Of a DNA stretch of 64,000 nt, positions 20,801 through 34,300 are shown piece after piece; position 1 is the stretch's first letter, and every line of letters starts with the position of its first letter. Made by a program: the position numbers and the translations under genes. Source of the DNA: Balanoglossus misakiensis (lineage: Eukaryota > Hemichordata); contig CM082588.2 of assembly GCA_040954595.2 (NCBI GenBank), positions 11,966,001 through 12,030,000 of the forward strand. Direction: 5' to 3'. Under the pieces are notes generated by a model. That model saw nothing but the letters and a program-made list of their open reading frames with translations. It was not told the origin of the DNA and did no database searches.

Positions 20801-23040
20801 AATCTTGTAGAGAATTCGTTATTCCAAAACAAAGCCTTGAAACTATACATATGTCTTTTTTGTAAAACATGGCCCGTTATGTGACCATTCTTTGAATTCC
20901 ATTTATGATATAAGAAATTAAATTATTTGCAATATTAATCTATCCCTTACAACATTCCGGCATAACTCTTTCTATATTTGTTTTCATTCTGTGACTGTTC
21001 CACTTAAATCTTGTAGAGAATTCGTTATTCCAAAACAAAGCCTTGAAACTATACATAAGTCTTTTTAGTAAAACATGGCCCGTTATGTGACCATTCTTTG
21101 AATTCCATTTATGATGTAAGAAATTAAATTATTTGCAATATTAATCTATCCCTTACAACATTCCGGCATAACGCTTTCCAAATGTGTTTTCATTCTGTGA
21201 CTGTTCCACTTAAATCTTGTAGAGAATTCGTTATTCCAAAACAAAGCCTTCAAACTATACATAAGTCTTTTTGTAACATATCCATTTATGTGACCATTCT
21301 TTGAATTCTATTTATGATGTAAGAAATAAAATTATTTGCAATATTAATCTATCCCTTACAACATTCCGGCATAACGCTTTCCAAATGTGTTTTCATTCTG
21401 TGACTGTTCCACTTAAATCTTGTAGAGAATTCGTTATTCCAAAACAAAGCCTTCAAACTATACATAAGTCTTTTTAGTAAAACATATCCATTTATGTGAC
21501 CATTCTTTGAATTCTATTTATGATGTAAGAAATTAAATTATTTGCAATATTAATCTATCCCTTACAACATTCCAGCATAACTCTTTCTATATTTGTTTTC
21601 ATTCTGTGACTGTTCCACTTAAATCTTGGAGAGAATTCGTTATTCCAAAACAAAGCCTTGAAACTATACATATCCTGTTACATGACCTTTCTTTGAATTC
21701 CATTTATGATGTAAGAAATTAAATTTTTTGCAATATTAATCTATCCCTTACAACATTCCAGCATAACTCTTTCCATATTTGTTTTCATTCTGTGATTGTT
21801 CCACTTAAATCTTGTAGAGAATTCGTTATTCCAAAACAAAGCCTTGAAACTATACATATCCTGTTATTTGACCATTCTTTGAATTCCATTTATGATGTAA
21901 GAAATTAAATTATTTGCAATATTAATCTATCCCTTACAACATTCCAGCATAACTATTTCAATATTTGTTTTCATTCTGTAACTGTTCCACTTAAATCTTG
22001 TAGAGAATTCGTTATTCCAAAACAAAGCCTTGAAACTATACATATGTCTTTTTTGTAAAACATGGCCCGTTATGTGACCATTCTTTGAATTCCATTTATG
22101 ATGTAAGAAATTAAATTATTTGCAATATTAATCTATCCCTTACAACATTCCGGCATAACGCTTTCTATATTTGTTTTCATTCTGTGACTGTTACACTTAA
22201 ATCTTGTAGAGAATTCGTTATTCCAAAACAAAGCCTTCAAACTATACATATTAAGTCTTTTTAGTAAAACATGGCCCGTTATGTGACCATTCTTTGAATT
22301 CCATTTATGATGTAAGAAATTAAATTATTTGCAATATTAATCTATCCCTTACAACATTCCGGCATAACGCTTTCCATATTTGTTTTTATTCTGTGACTGT
22401 TCCACTTAAATCTTGTAGAGAATTCGTTATTCCAAAACAAAGCCTTGAAACTATACATAAGTCTTTTTACTAAAGCATGGCCCAATATGTGACCATTCTT
22501 TGAATTCCATTTATGATATAAGAAATTAAATTATTTGCAATATTAATCTATCCCTTACAACATTCCGGCATAACTCTTTCTATATTTGTTTTCATTCTGT
22601 GACTGTTCCACTTAAATCTTGTAGAGAATTCGTTATTCCAAAACAAAGCCTTGAAACTATACATAAGTCTTTTTAGTAAAACATGGCCCGTTATGTGACC
22701 ATTCTTTGAATTCCATTTATGATGTAAGAAATTAAATTATTTGCAATATCAATCTATCCCTTACAACATTCCTGCATAACGCTTTCCAAATGTGTTTTCA
22801 TTCTGTGACTGTTCCACTTAAATCTTGTAGAGAATTCGTTATTCCAAAACAAAGCCTTCAAACTATACATATTAAGTCTTTTTAGTAAAACATGGCCTGT
22901 TATTTGACCATTCATTGAATTTCATTTATGATGTAAGAAACTAAATTATTTGCAATATTATACTATCCCTTACAACATTCCAGCATAACTCTTTCCATAT
23001 TTGTTTTCATTCTGTGACTGTTGCACTTAAATCTTGTAGA

Positions 23041-26000
23041 GAATTTTTTTATTCCAAAACAAAGCCTTGAAACTATACATACGTCTTTTTAGTAAAACAT
23101 GGCCCGTTATTTGACCATTCTTTGAATTTCATTGATGATGTAAGAAATTAAATTATTTGCAATAGTAAAATATCCCTTACAACATTCCGACATAACTCTT
23201 TCCATATTTGTTTTCATTCTGTGACTGTTCCACTTAAATCTTGGAGAGAATTCGTTATTCCAAAACAAAGCCTTGAAACTATACATATCCTGTTACGTGA
23301 CCTTTCTTTGAATTCCATTTATGATGTAAGAAATTAAATTTTTTGCAATATTAATCTATCCCTTACAACATTCCAGCATAACTCTTTCCATATTTGTTTT
23401 CATTCTGTGATTGTTCCACTTAAATCTTGTAGAGAATTCGTTATTCCAAAACAAAGCCTTGAAACTATACATATCCTGTTACGTGACGTTTCTTTGAATT
23501 CCATTTATGATGTAAGAAATTAAATTATTTGCAATATTAATCTATCCCTTACAACATTCCGGCATAACGCTTTCCATATTTGTTTTCATTCTGTAACTGT
23601 TCCACTTAAATCTTGTAGAGAATTCGTTATTCCAAAACAAAGCCTTGAAACTATACATATGTCTTCTTTGTAAAACATGGCCCGTTATGTGACCATTCTT
23701 TGAATTCCATTTATGATATAAGAAATTAAATTATTTGCAATATTAATCTATCCCTTACAACATTCCGGCATAACTCTTTCTATATTTGTTTTCATTCTGT
23801 GACTGTTCCACTTAAATCTTGTAGAGAATTCGTTATTCCAAAACAAAGCCTTGAAACTATACATAAGTCTTTTTAGTAAAACATGGCCCGTTATGTGACC
23901 ATTCTTTGAATTCCATTTATGATGTAAGAAATTAAATTATTTGCAATATTAATCTATCCCTCACAACATTCCGGCATAACGCTTTCCAAATGTGTTTTCA
24001 TTCTGTGACTGTTCCAATTAAATCTTATAGAGAATTCGTTATTCCAAAACAAAGCCTTCAAACTATACATAAGACTTTTTAGTAAAACATATCCATTTAT
24101 GTGACCATTCTTTGAATTCTATTTATGATGTAAGAAATTAAATTATTTGCAATATTAATCTATCCCTTACAACATTCTGGCATAACGCTTTCCAAATGTG
24201 TTTTCATTCTGTGACTGTTCCACTTAAATCTTGTAGAGAATTCGTTATTCCAAAACAAAGCCTTCAAACTATACATAAGTCTTTTTAGTAAAACATATCC
24301 ATTTATGTGACCATTCTTTGAATTCTATTTATGATGTAAGAAATTAAATTATTTGCAATATTAATCTATCCCTTACAACATTCCAGCATAACTCTTTCTA
24401 TATTTGTTTTCATTCTGTGACTGTTCCACTTAAATCTTGGAGAGAATTCGTTATTCCAAAACAAAGCCTTGAAACTATACATATCCTGTTACATGACCTT
24501 TCTTTGAATTCCATTTATGATGTAAGAAATTAAATTTTTTGCAATATTAATCTATCCCTTACAACATTCCAGCATAACTCTTTCCATATTTGTTTTCATT
24601 CTGTGATTGTTCCACTTAAATCTTGTAGAGAATTCGTTATTCCAAAACAAAGCCTTGAAACTATACATATCCTGTTACGTGACGTTTCTTTGAATTCCAT
24701 TTATGATGTAAGAAATTAAATTATTTGCAATATTAATCTATCCCTTACAACATTCCAGCATAACTATTTCAATATTTGTTTTCATTCTGTAACTGTTCCA
24801 CTTAAATCTTGTAGAGAATTCGTTATTCCAAAACAAAGCCTTGAAACTATACATATGTCTTTTTTGTAAAACATGGCCCGTTATGTGACCATTCTTTGAA
24901 TTCCATTTATGATGTAAGAAATTAAATTATTTGCAATATTAATCTATCCCTTACAACATTCCGGCATAACGCTTTCTATATTTGTTTTCATTCTGTGACT
25001 GTTACACTTAAATCTTGTAGAGAATTCGTTATTCCAAAACAAAGCCTTCAAACTATACATATTAAGTCTTTTTAGTAAAACATGGCCCGTTATGTGACCA
25101 TTCTTTGAATTCCATTTATGATGTAAGAAATTAAATTATTTGCAATATTAATCTATCCCTTACAACATTCCGGCATAACGCTTTCCATATTTGTTTTTAT
25201 TCTGTGACTGTTCCACTTAAATCTTGTAGAGAATTCGTTATTCCAAAACAAAGCCTTGAAACCATACATAAGTCTTTTTACTAAAGCATGGCCCAATATG
25301 TGACCATTCTTTGAATTCCATTTATGATATAAGAAATTAAATTATTTGCAATATTAATCTATCCCTTACAACATTCCGGCATAACTCTTTCTATATTTGT
25401 TTTCATTCTGTGACTGTTCCACTTAAATCTTGTAGAGAATTCGTTATTCCAAAACAAAGCCTTGAAACTATACATAAGTCTTTTTAGTAAAACATGGCCC
25501 GTTATGTGACCATTCTTTGAATTCCATTTATGATGTAAGAAATTAAATTATTTGCAATATCAATCTATCCCTTACAACATTCCTGCATAACGCTTTCCAA
25601 ATGTGTTTTCATTCTGTGACTGTTCCACTTAAATCTTGTAGAGAATTCGTTATTCCAAAACAAAGCCTTCAAACTATACATATTAAGTCTTTTTAGTAAA
25701 ACATGGCCCGTTATTTGACCATTCATTGAATTTCATTTATGATGTAAGAAACTAAATTATTTGCAATATTATACTATCCCTTACAACATTCCAGCATAAC
25801 TCTTTCCATATTTGTTTTCATTCTGTGACTGTTGCACTTAAATCTTGTAGAGAATTTTTTTATTCCAAAACAAAGCCTTGAAACTATACATACGTCTTTT
25901 TAGTAAAACATGGCCCGTTATTTGACCATTCTTTGAATTTCATTGATGATGTAAGAAATTAAATTATTTGCAATAGTAAAATATCCCTTACAACATTCCG

Positions 26001-28680
26001 ACATAACTCTTTCCATATTTGTTTTCATTCTGTGACTGTTCCACTTAAATCTTGTAGAGAATTCGTTATTCCAAAACAAAGCCTTGAAACTATACATATC
26101 CTGTTACGTGACGTTTCTTTGAATTCCATTTATGATGTAAGAAATTAAATTTTTTGCAATATTAATCTATCCCTTACAACATTCCGGCATAACGCTTTCC
26201 ATATTTGTTTTTATTCTGTGACTGTTCCACTTAAATCTTGTAGAGAATTCGTTATTCCAAAACAAAGCCTTGAAACTATACATAAGTCTTTTTTGTAAAA
26301 CATGGCCCGTTATGTGACCATTCTTTGAATTCCATTTATGATGTAAGAAATTAAATTATTTGCAATATTAATCTATCCCTTACAACATTCCGGCATAACG
26401 CTGTCCATATTTGTTTTTATTCTGTGACTGTTCCACTAAAATCTTGTAGAGAATTCGTTATTCCAAAACAAAGCCTTGAAACTATACATAAGTCTTTTTA
26501 CTAAAACATGGCCCGTTATGTGACCATTCTTTGAATTCCATTTATGATGTAAGAAATTAAATTATTTGCAATATTAATCTATCCCTTACAACATTCCAGC
26601 ATAACTATTTCAATATTTGTTTTCATTCTGTAACTGTTCCACTTAAATCTTGTAGAGAATTCGTTATTCCAAAACAAAGCCTTGAAACTATACATAAGTC
26701 TTTTTTGTAAAACATGGCCAGTTATGTGACCATTCTTTGAATTCCATTTATGATGTAAGAAATTAAATTATTTGCAATATTAATCTATCCCTTACAACAT
26801 TCCGGCATAACGCTTTCTATATTTGTTTTCATTCTGTGACTGTTACACTTAAATCTTGTAGAGAATTCGTTATTCCAAAACAAAGCCTTCAAACTATACA
26901 TAAGTCTTTTTAGTAAAACATATCCATTTATGTGACCATTCTTTGAATTCCATTCATGATGTAAGAAATTAAATTATTTGCAATATTAATCTATCCCTTA
27001 CAACATTCCAGCATAACTCTTTCTATATTTGTTTTCATTCTGTGACTGTTCCACTTAAATCTTGGAGAGAATTCGTTATTCCAAAACAAAGCCTTGAAAC
27101 TATACATATCCTGTTACGTGACCTTTCTTTGAATTCCATTTATGATGTAAGAAATTTAATTTTTTGCAATATTAATCTATCCCTTACAACATTCCAGCAT
27201 AACTCTTTCCATATTTGTTTTCATTCTGTGATTGTTCCACTTAAATCTTGTAGAGAATTCGTTATTCCAAAACAAAGCCTTGAAACTATACATATCCTGT
27301 TACGTGACGTTTCTTTGAATTCCATTTATGATGTAAGAAATTAAATTATTTGCAATATTAATCTATCCCTTACAACATTCCAGCATAACTATTTCAATAT
27401 TTGTTTTCATTCTGTAACTGTTCCACTTAAATCTTGTAGAGAATTCGTTATTCCAAAACAAAGCCTTCAAACTATACATATTAAGTCTTTTTAGTAAAAC
27501 ATGGCCCGTTATTTGACCATTCTTTGAATTTCATTTATGATGTAAGAAATTAAATTATTTGCAATATTAAACTATCCCTTACAACATTCCAGCATAACTA
27601 TTTGAATGTTTGTTTTCATTCTATAACTGTTCCACTTAAATCTTGGAGAGAATTCGTTATTCCAAAACAAAGCCTTGAAACTATATATAAGTCTTTTTAG
27701 TAAAACATGGCCCGTGATTTGACCATACTTTGAATTTCATTTATGATGTAAGAAATTAAATTATTTGCAATATTAATCTATCCCTTACAACATTCCGGCA
27801 TAATTCTTTGTATATTTGTTTTCATTCTGTGACTGTTCCACTTAAATCTTGTAGAGAATTTGGTATTTCAACACAAATACTTGAACCTATACATAAGTCT
27901 TTTTAGTAAAACATATCCAGTTATGTGACCATTCTTTGAATTCCATTTATGATGTAAGAAATTAAATTTTATGCAATATTAAACTATCCCTTACAACATT
28001 CCAGCATAACTATTTGAATATTTGTTTTCATTCTGTAACTGTTCACCTTAAATCTTGTAGAGAATTCGTTATTCCAAAACAAACCCTTGAAACTATACAT
28101 GTTTTTTTAGTAAAACATGGCCCGTTATGTGACCATTCTTTGAATTCCATTTATGATTTAAGAAATTAAATTATTTGCAATATTAATCTATCCCTTACAA
28201 CATTCCGGCATAACGCTTTCCATATTTGTTTTCATTCTGTGACTGTTCCACTTAAATCTTGTAGAGAATTCGTTATTCCAAAACAAAGCCTTGAAACTAT
28301 ACATAAGTCTATTTTTTGTAAAACATGGCCCGTTATGTGACCAATCTTTGAATTCATTTTATGATGTAAGAAATTAAATTATTTGCAATATTAATCTATC
28401 CCTTAGAACATTCCGGCATAACTATTTCTATATTTGTTTTCATTCTGTAACTGTTCCACTTAAATCTTGGAGAGAATTCGTTATTCCAAAACAAAGCCGT
28501 GAAACTATACATAAGTCTTTTTAGTAAAACATGGCCCGTTATGTGACCATTCTTTGAATTCCATTTATGATGTAAGAAATTAAATTATTTGCAATATTAA
28601 TCTATCCCTTACAACATTCCGGCATAACGCTTTCCATATTTGTTTTCATTCTGTGACTGTTGCACTTAAATCTTGTAGAG
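23041..28680. repeat. 2.8-kb higher-order repeat in left array
   Basis: The rare variant TTGCACTTAAATCTTGTAGA followed by GAATTTTTTTATTCC has its GAATTTTTTT at 23041, 25852 and 28680, spaced 2811 and 2828 bp. The AAACTAAATTA variant about 130 bp upstream also recurs in the first two. Blocks between these marks carry matching series of monomer subtypes, about 14 monomers per block. Confidence 0.7.
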
Positions 28681-29318
28681 AATTTTTTTATTCCAAAACA
28701 AAGCCTTGAAACTATACATACGTCTTTTTAGTAAAACATGGCCCGTTATTTGACCATTCTTTGAATTTCATTGATGATGTAAGAAATTAAATTATTTGCA
28801 ATAGTAAAATATCCCTTACAACATTCCGACATAACTCTTTCCATATTTGTTTTCATTCTGTGACTGTTCCACTTAAATCTTGTAGAGAATTCGTTATTCC
28901 AAAACAAAGCCTTGAAACTATACATAAGTCTTTTTAGTAAAACATAGCCCGTTATTTGACCATTCTTTGAATTTCATTTATGATGTAAGAAATTAAATTA
29001 TTTGCATTATTAATCTATCCCTTACAACATTCCGGCATAACGCTTTCCATATTTGTTTTCATTCTGTGACTGTTCCACTTAAATCTTGTAGAGAATTCGT
29101 TATTCCAAAACAAAGCCTTGAACCTATACATTAGTCTTTTTAGTAAAACATATCCAGTTATGTGACCATTCTTTGAATTCCATTTATGATGTAAGAAATT
29201 AAATTTTATGCAATATTAATCTATCCCTTACAACATTTCAGCATAACTCTTTCCATATTTGTTAGGTCCCATTGGTATAGGCCTATATACCATGGGACCT
29301 TATGGGATGGGTTGCGTC

Positions 29319-29390
29319 TGTATGTATGTATGGATGGATGTATGTATGGATGTATGGATGTATGGATGTATGGATGTATGTCTGTATGTC
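29319..29390. repeat. TGTATGGA-type microsatellite
   Basis: Tandem TATG and GGATG units, mostly TGTATGGA and TGTATGGATG, form a run of about 70 bp just inside the left palindrome. Confidence 0.95.
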
Positions 29391-29789
29391 CGTCCACATC
29401 AAAAACTTGAAAACCGCTGCGCGTATCACCTCAATATTTGGTGTGTAGGTGCAGGCAGGGCTGTAGATGAGAGTTTGTCCAAATGAAGTTGCCAGGCCCA
29501 AAAATATGCAAATTAGCTTGTAAAATGTGAAATTGATCAAAACTCTGTAAGTCAACAATTACTGGTCAGATTGCTTTAAAAATTGGCATGCATGTACCTT
29601 ATGTCAACCTCACATCGACCTGTAAGTGTTAAGTTAATATCATGGATGTTTTATTTTTTATGAATTTTTTAGCCTTTTTATTAAATTTATACCTTTACAT
29701 TATACCTCTATGGTTAAGCTATGTCCACGTCTTATTGTGGAATTCTGGTCTGTGCAATAGTCCTGTACAGTGACTGTCTATTGGTCAGT

Positions 29790-31350
29790 GAGCACAATGG
29801 GGCAAAAATAAAATGTCAAATTTTTGGGCTCACCTGTAACACCTGCTTATTACATTACTTATGTGCATACCTAATTCCGGGCTAAGTAATAGGGCTAGAG
29901 GTTTCGTTCTTGTGGGACATGGACCAGTATAGGGTCAAAATTTCTTGCCCAAATTTTGGGTGACCTCAGGTGACCTTTGACCTACTTTTCCATATCTTGG
30001 CATCCAGAGCAGGTACAGACTTGGCGTTTGGAGAGTTGGCACTAAAATTGAAAAGCCAAAATTGGGGGTCACCTGTGACACCTGCATATCTCATTAATTA
30101 TGTGCATACCTAATTCCAGGCTAACCAATAGGGCTATAGGTTTGGTTTTTGTTGAACATGGACCAGTATAGGGTCAAAAATTCTTGCCCAAATTTTGCAT
30201 GACCTTAGGTGACCTTTGACCTACTTTACCATATCTTGGCATCCAGAGCAGGTACAGACTTGGCGTTTGGAGGGTTGGCACTAAAATTGAAAAGCCAAAA
30301 TTGGGGGTCACCTGTGACACCTGCATATCTCATTAATTATGTGCATACCTAATTCCAGGCTAACCAATAAGGCTATAGGTTTGGATTTTGTTGAACATGG
30401 ACCAGTATAGGGTCAAAATTTCTTGCCCAAATTTTGCATGACCTCAGGTGACCTTTGACCTACTTTTCCATATCTTGGCATCCAGAGCAGGTACATCGTC
30501 GTAAAACCACGACCTGTTTACGGCAACTGCTACGCGCTACCGCCAACAGGCCGTGGTGGATTTGGAAGGTTTTCGCGGATCCCAGCGTCAGTTCCAGCAG
30601 CCAGACAAAGGAACCAATCAGAGAGCCCGTCTCATAAAACTGCATAACTTATTTAAATGACAGTGCAAAATGGCGGATTTAAAGCTGACAGCAGCCGAAG
30701 AGCTCGCGATAAAACGACTACTGATTGGCTAATTCCAATGTCGTTTCTCATGAATAATTCATTAGTCTACGTCCTAAATTCCGGGGTTCCCTACTGTAAT
30801 CTGCCAGAGCCCGTTTTTTGCGTAGCTCCGCGGAGCGGAAACACGGTCGGCTCTGGCTTGCGAGAATGGAGCAGGTACAGACTTCGCGTTTGGAGGGTTG
30901 GGACTAAAATTGAAAAGCCAAAATTGGGGGTCACCTGTGACACCTGCATATCTCATTAATTATGTGCATACCTAATTCCAGGCTAACCAATAGGGCTATA
31001 GGTTTGGTTTTTGTTGAACATGGACCAGTATAGGGTCAAAATTTCTTGCCCAAATTTTGCATGACCTCAGGTGACCTTTGACCTACTTTTCCATATCTTG
31101 GCATCCAGAGCAGGTACAGACTTCGCATTTGGAGGGTTGGGACTAAAATTGAAAAGCCAAAATTGGGGGTCACCTGTGACACCTGCATATCTCATTAATT
31201 ATGTGCATACCTAATTCCAGGCTAACCAATAGGGCTATAGGTTTGGTTTTTGTTGAACATGGACCAGTATAGGGTCAACATTTCTTGCCCAAATTTTGCA
31301 TGACCTCAGGTGACCTTTGACCTACTTTTCCATATCTTGGCATCCAGAGC
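29790..31350. repeat. 239-bp tandem units
   Basis: Units start with AGGTACAGAC at 30011, 30250, 30873 and 31112, each exactly 239 bp when uninterrupted. They end with CATATCTTGGCATCCAGAGC. A diverged partial unit lies upstream (about 29790-30010). Shared phrases include GGGGGTCACCTGTGACACCT, ACATGGACCAGTATAGGGTC and AGGTGACCTTTGACCTAC. The last copy ends at 31350, after which AGATATGC replaces AGGTACAG. Confidence 0.93.
30495..30868. mobile_element. 374-bp insertion with 10-bp target duplication
   Basis: The insertion breaks a 239-bp unit. GAGCAGGTAC is present on both sides (30485-30494 and 30869-30878), so it is a clean 10-bp target duplication. The insert is GC-richer than its surroundings and has no matching inverted ends. 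It holds two hairpin-forming segments: CCACGACCTGTT against AACAGGCCGTGG near 30507-30560, and GCCAGAGCC against GGCTCTGGC near 30803-30857, the second enclosing the perfect palindrome GCTCCGCGGAGC. No protein was recognised. A 9-10 bp duplication is found in Mutator-like elements, but the class stays open. Confidence 0.75.
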
Positions 31351-34300
31351 AGATATGCTTATTGCTATGTTGCTATGTGCTATGTCCTCAAATGGGACCA
31401 CAGTGTCCTTGACGCTATTTTTTTCATTCTGTGACTGTGCCACTTAAATCTTGTAGAGAAATCGTTATTCCAAAACAAAGCCTTGAAACTATACATATCC
31501 TGTTACGTGACGTTTCTTTGAATTCCATTTATGATGTAAGAAGTTAAATTATTTGCAATATTAATCTATTCCCTACAACATTCAGGCATAACTCTTTCCA
31601 TATTTGTTTTCATTCTGTAACTGTTACACTTAAATCTTGTAGAGAATTCGTTATTCCAAAACAAAGCCATCAAACTATACATATTAAGTCTTTTTAGTAA
31701 AACATGGCCCGATATTTGACCATTCTTTGAATTTCATTTATGATGTAAGAAATTAAATTATTTGCAATATATAACTATCCCTTACAACATTCCAACATAA
31801 CTCTTTCCATATTTGTTTTCATTGTGTAACTGTTCCACTTAAATCTTGTAGAGAATTCGTTATTCCAAAACAAAGCCTTGAAACTATACATAAGTCTTTT
31901 TGTAAAACATGGCCCGTTATGTGACCATTTTTGAATTCCATTTATGATGGAAGAAATTAAATTATTTGCAATATTAATCTATCCCTTACAACATTCCAGC
32001 ATATCTCTTTCCATATTTGTTTTCATTCTGTGACTGTTCCACTTAAATCTTGTAGAGAATTCGTTATTCCAAAACAAAGCCTTGAAACTATAACATAAGT
32101 CTTTTTAGTAAAACATATCCAGTTATGTGACCATTCTTTGAATTCCATTTATGATGTAAGAAATTAAATTTTATGCAATATTAATCTATCCCTTACAACA
32201 TTTCAGCATAACTCTTTCCATATTTGTTTTTATTCTGTGACTGTGCCACTTAAATCTTGTAGAGAATTCGTTATTCCAAAACAAAGCCTTGAAACTATAC
32301 ATATCTTGTTACGTGACGTTTCTTTGAATTCCATTTATGATGTAAGAAATTAAATTATTTGCAATATTAATCTATTCCTTACAACATTCCGGCATAACTC
32401 TTTCCATATTTGTTTTCATTCTGTAACTGTTACACTTAAATCTTGTAGAGAATTCGTTATTCCAAAACAAAGCCTTCAAACTATACATATTAAGTCTTTT
32501 TAGTAAAACATGGCCCGTTATTTGACCATTCTTTGAATTTCATTTATGATGTAAGAAATTAAATTATTTGCAATATATAACTATCCCTTACAACATTCCA
32601 ACATAACTCTTTCCATATTTGTTTTCATTCTGTAACTGTTCCACTTAAATCGTGTAGAGAATTCGTTATTCCAAAACAAAGCCTTGAAACTATAACATAA
32701 GTCTTTTTAGTAAAACATATCCAGTTATGTGACCATTCTTTGAATTCATTTTATGATGTAAGAATTTAAATTATTTGCAATATTAATCTATCCCTTACAA
32801 CATTCCAGCATAACTCTTTCCATATTTGTTTTCATTCTGTGACTGTTCCACTTAAATCTTTTAGAGAATTCGCTATTCCAATACAAAGCCTTGAAACTAT
32901 ACATAAGTCTTTTTGTAAAACATGGCCCGTTATGTGACCATTCTTTGAATTCCATTTATGATGGAAGAAATTAAATTATTTGCAATATTAATCTATCCCT
33001 TACAACATTCCAGCATATCTCTTTCCATATTTGTTTTCATTCTGTGACTGTTCCACTTAAATCTTGTAGACAATTCGTTATTCCAAAACAAAGGCTTGAA
33101 ACTATAACATAAGTCTTGTTAGTAAAACATATCCAGTTATGTGACCATTCTTTGAATTCCATTTATGATGTAAGAAATTAAATTTTATGCAATATTAATC
33201 TATCCCTTACAACATTTCAGCATAACTCTTTCCATATTTGTTTTCATTCTGTGACTGTGCCACTTAAATCTTGTAGAGAATTCGTTATTCCAAAACAAAG
33301 CCTTGAAACTATACATATCCTGTTACGTGACGTTTCTTTGAATTCCATTTATGATGTAAGAAATTAAATTATTTGCAATATTAATCTATTCCTTACAACA
33401 TTCCGGCATAACTCTTTCCATATTTGTTTTCATTCTGTAACTGTTACACTTAAATCTTGTAGAGAATTCGTTATTCCAAAACAAAGCCTTCAAACTATAC
33501 ATATTAAGTCTTTTTAGTAAAACATGGCCCGTTATTTGACCATTCTTTGAATTTCATTTATGATGTAAGAAATTAAATTATTTGCAATATATAACTATCC
33601 CTTACAACATTCCAACATAACTCTTTCCATATTTGTTTTCATTCTGTAACTGTTCCACTTAAATCGTGTAGAGAATTCGTTATTCCAAAACGAAGCCTTG
33701 AAACTATAACATAAGTCTTTTTAGTAAAACATATCCAGTTATGTGACCATTCTTTGAATTCATTTTATGATGTAAGAATTTAAATTATTTGCAATATTAA
33801 TCTATCCCTTACAACATTCCAGCATAACTCTTTCCATATTTGTTTTCATTCTGTGACTGTTCCACTTAAATCTTGTAGAGAATTCGTTATTCCAAAACAA
33901 AGCCTTCAAACTATACATATTAAGTCTTTTTAGTAAAACATGGCCCGTTATTTGACCATTCTTTGAATTTCATTTATGATGTAAGAAATTAAATTATTTG
34001 GAATATTAAACTATCCTTTACAACATTCCAACATAACTATTTGAATATTTGTTTTCATTCTGTAACTGTTCCACTTAAATCTTGTAGAGAATTCGTTATT
34101 CCAAAACAAAGCCTTGAAACTATAACATAAGTCTTTTTAGTAAAACATATCCTGTTATGTGACCATTCTTTGAATTCATTTTATGATGTAAGAAATTAAA
34201 TTATTTGCAATATTAATCTATCCCTTACAACATTCCAGCATATCTCTTTCCATATTTGTTTTCATTCTGTGACTGTTCCTCTTAAATCTTGTAGAGAATT

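Larger units (their letters stand above)
15425..29263. repeat. 206/186-bp AT-rich satellite, left array
   Basis: About 70 head-to-tail monomers. The long form is about 206 bp and contains AAGTCTTTTTAGTAAAACAT and GTGACCATTC. The short form is about 186 bp and has ATATCCTGTTACGTGACGTT there instead. Shared phrases are CCAAAACAAAGCCTTGAAAC, GATGTAAGAAATTAAATTAT, CTATCCCTTACAACATTCC and GTGACTGTTCCACTTAAATC. Most monomers hold two EcoRI sites (GAATTC), 124 bp apart on one side and 62 or 82 bp on the other. Monomer subtypes recur in ordered blocks. Reading frames in it are chance products: 186 is a multiple of three. Confidence 0.97.
29264..31420. mobile_element. composite repeat element inserted in satellite
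   Basis: Satellite stops at CATATTTGTT (29263) and resumes at TTTCATTCTG near 31421, continuing the monomer almost where it broke. The left end is a near-perfect palindrome, GGTCCCAT...ATGGGACC (29265-29300), and AATGGGACC recurs inverted near the right end (31391-31399). Inside are a microsatellite, unique AT-rich sequence, and 239-bp tandem units. No coding region is recognisable. It is probably a non-autonomous transposable element carrying its own satellite. Class unknown. Confidence 0.6.

Noticed and set aside
27042-27344. 100-codon plus-strand frame with internal repeat, and 71-codon frames at 41943, 43323 and 44311
   Set aside because: They are satellite. The 186-bp form is a multiple of three, so frames stay open over adjacent short monomers. 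No start context, no protein family, and no bias against stops in long monomers.
29283-29558. Overlapping frames on both strands across the microsatellite
   Set aside because: Low-complexity translation of TGTATGGA repeats.
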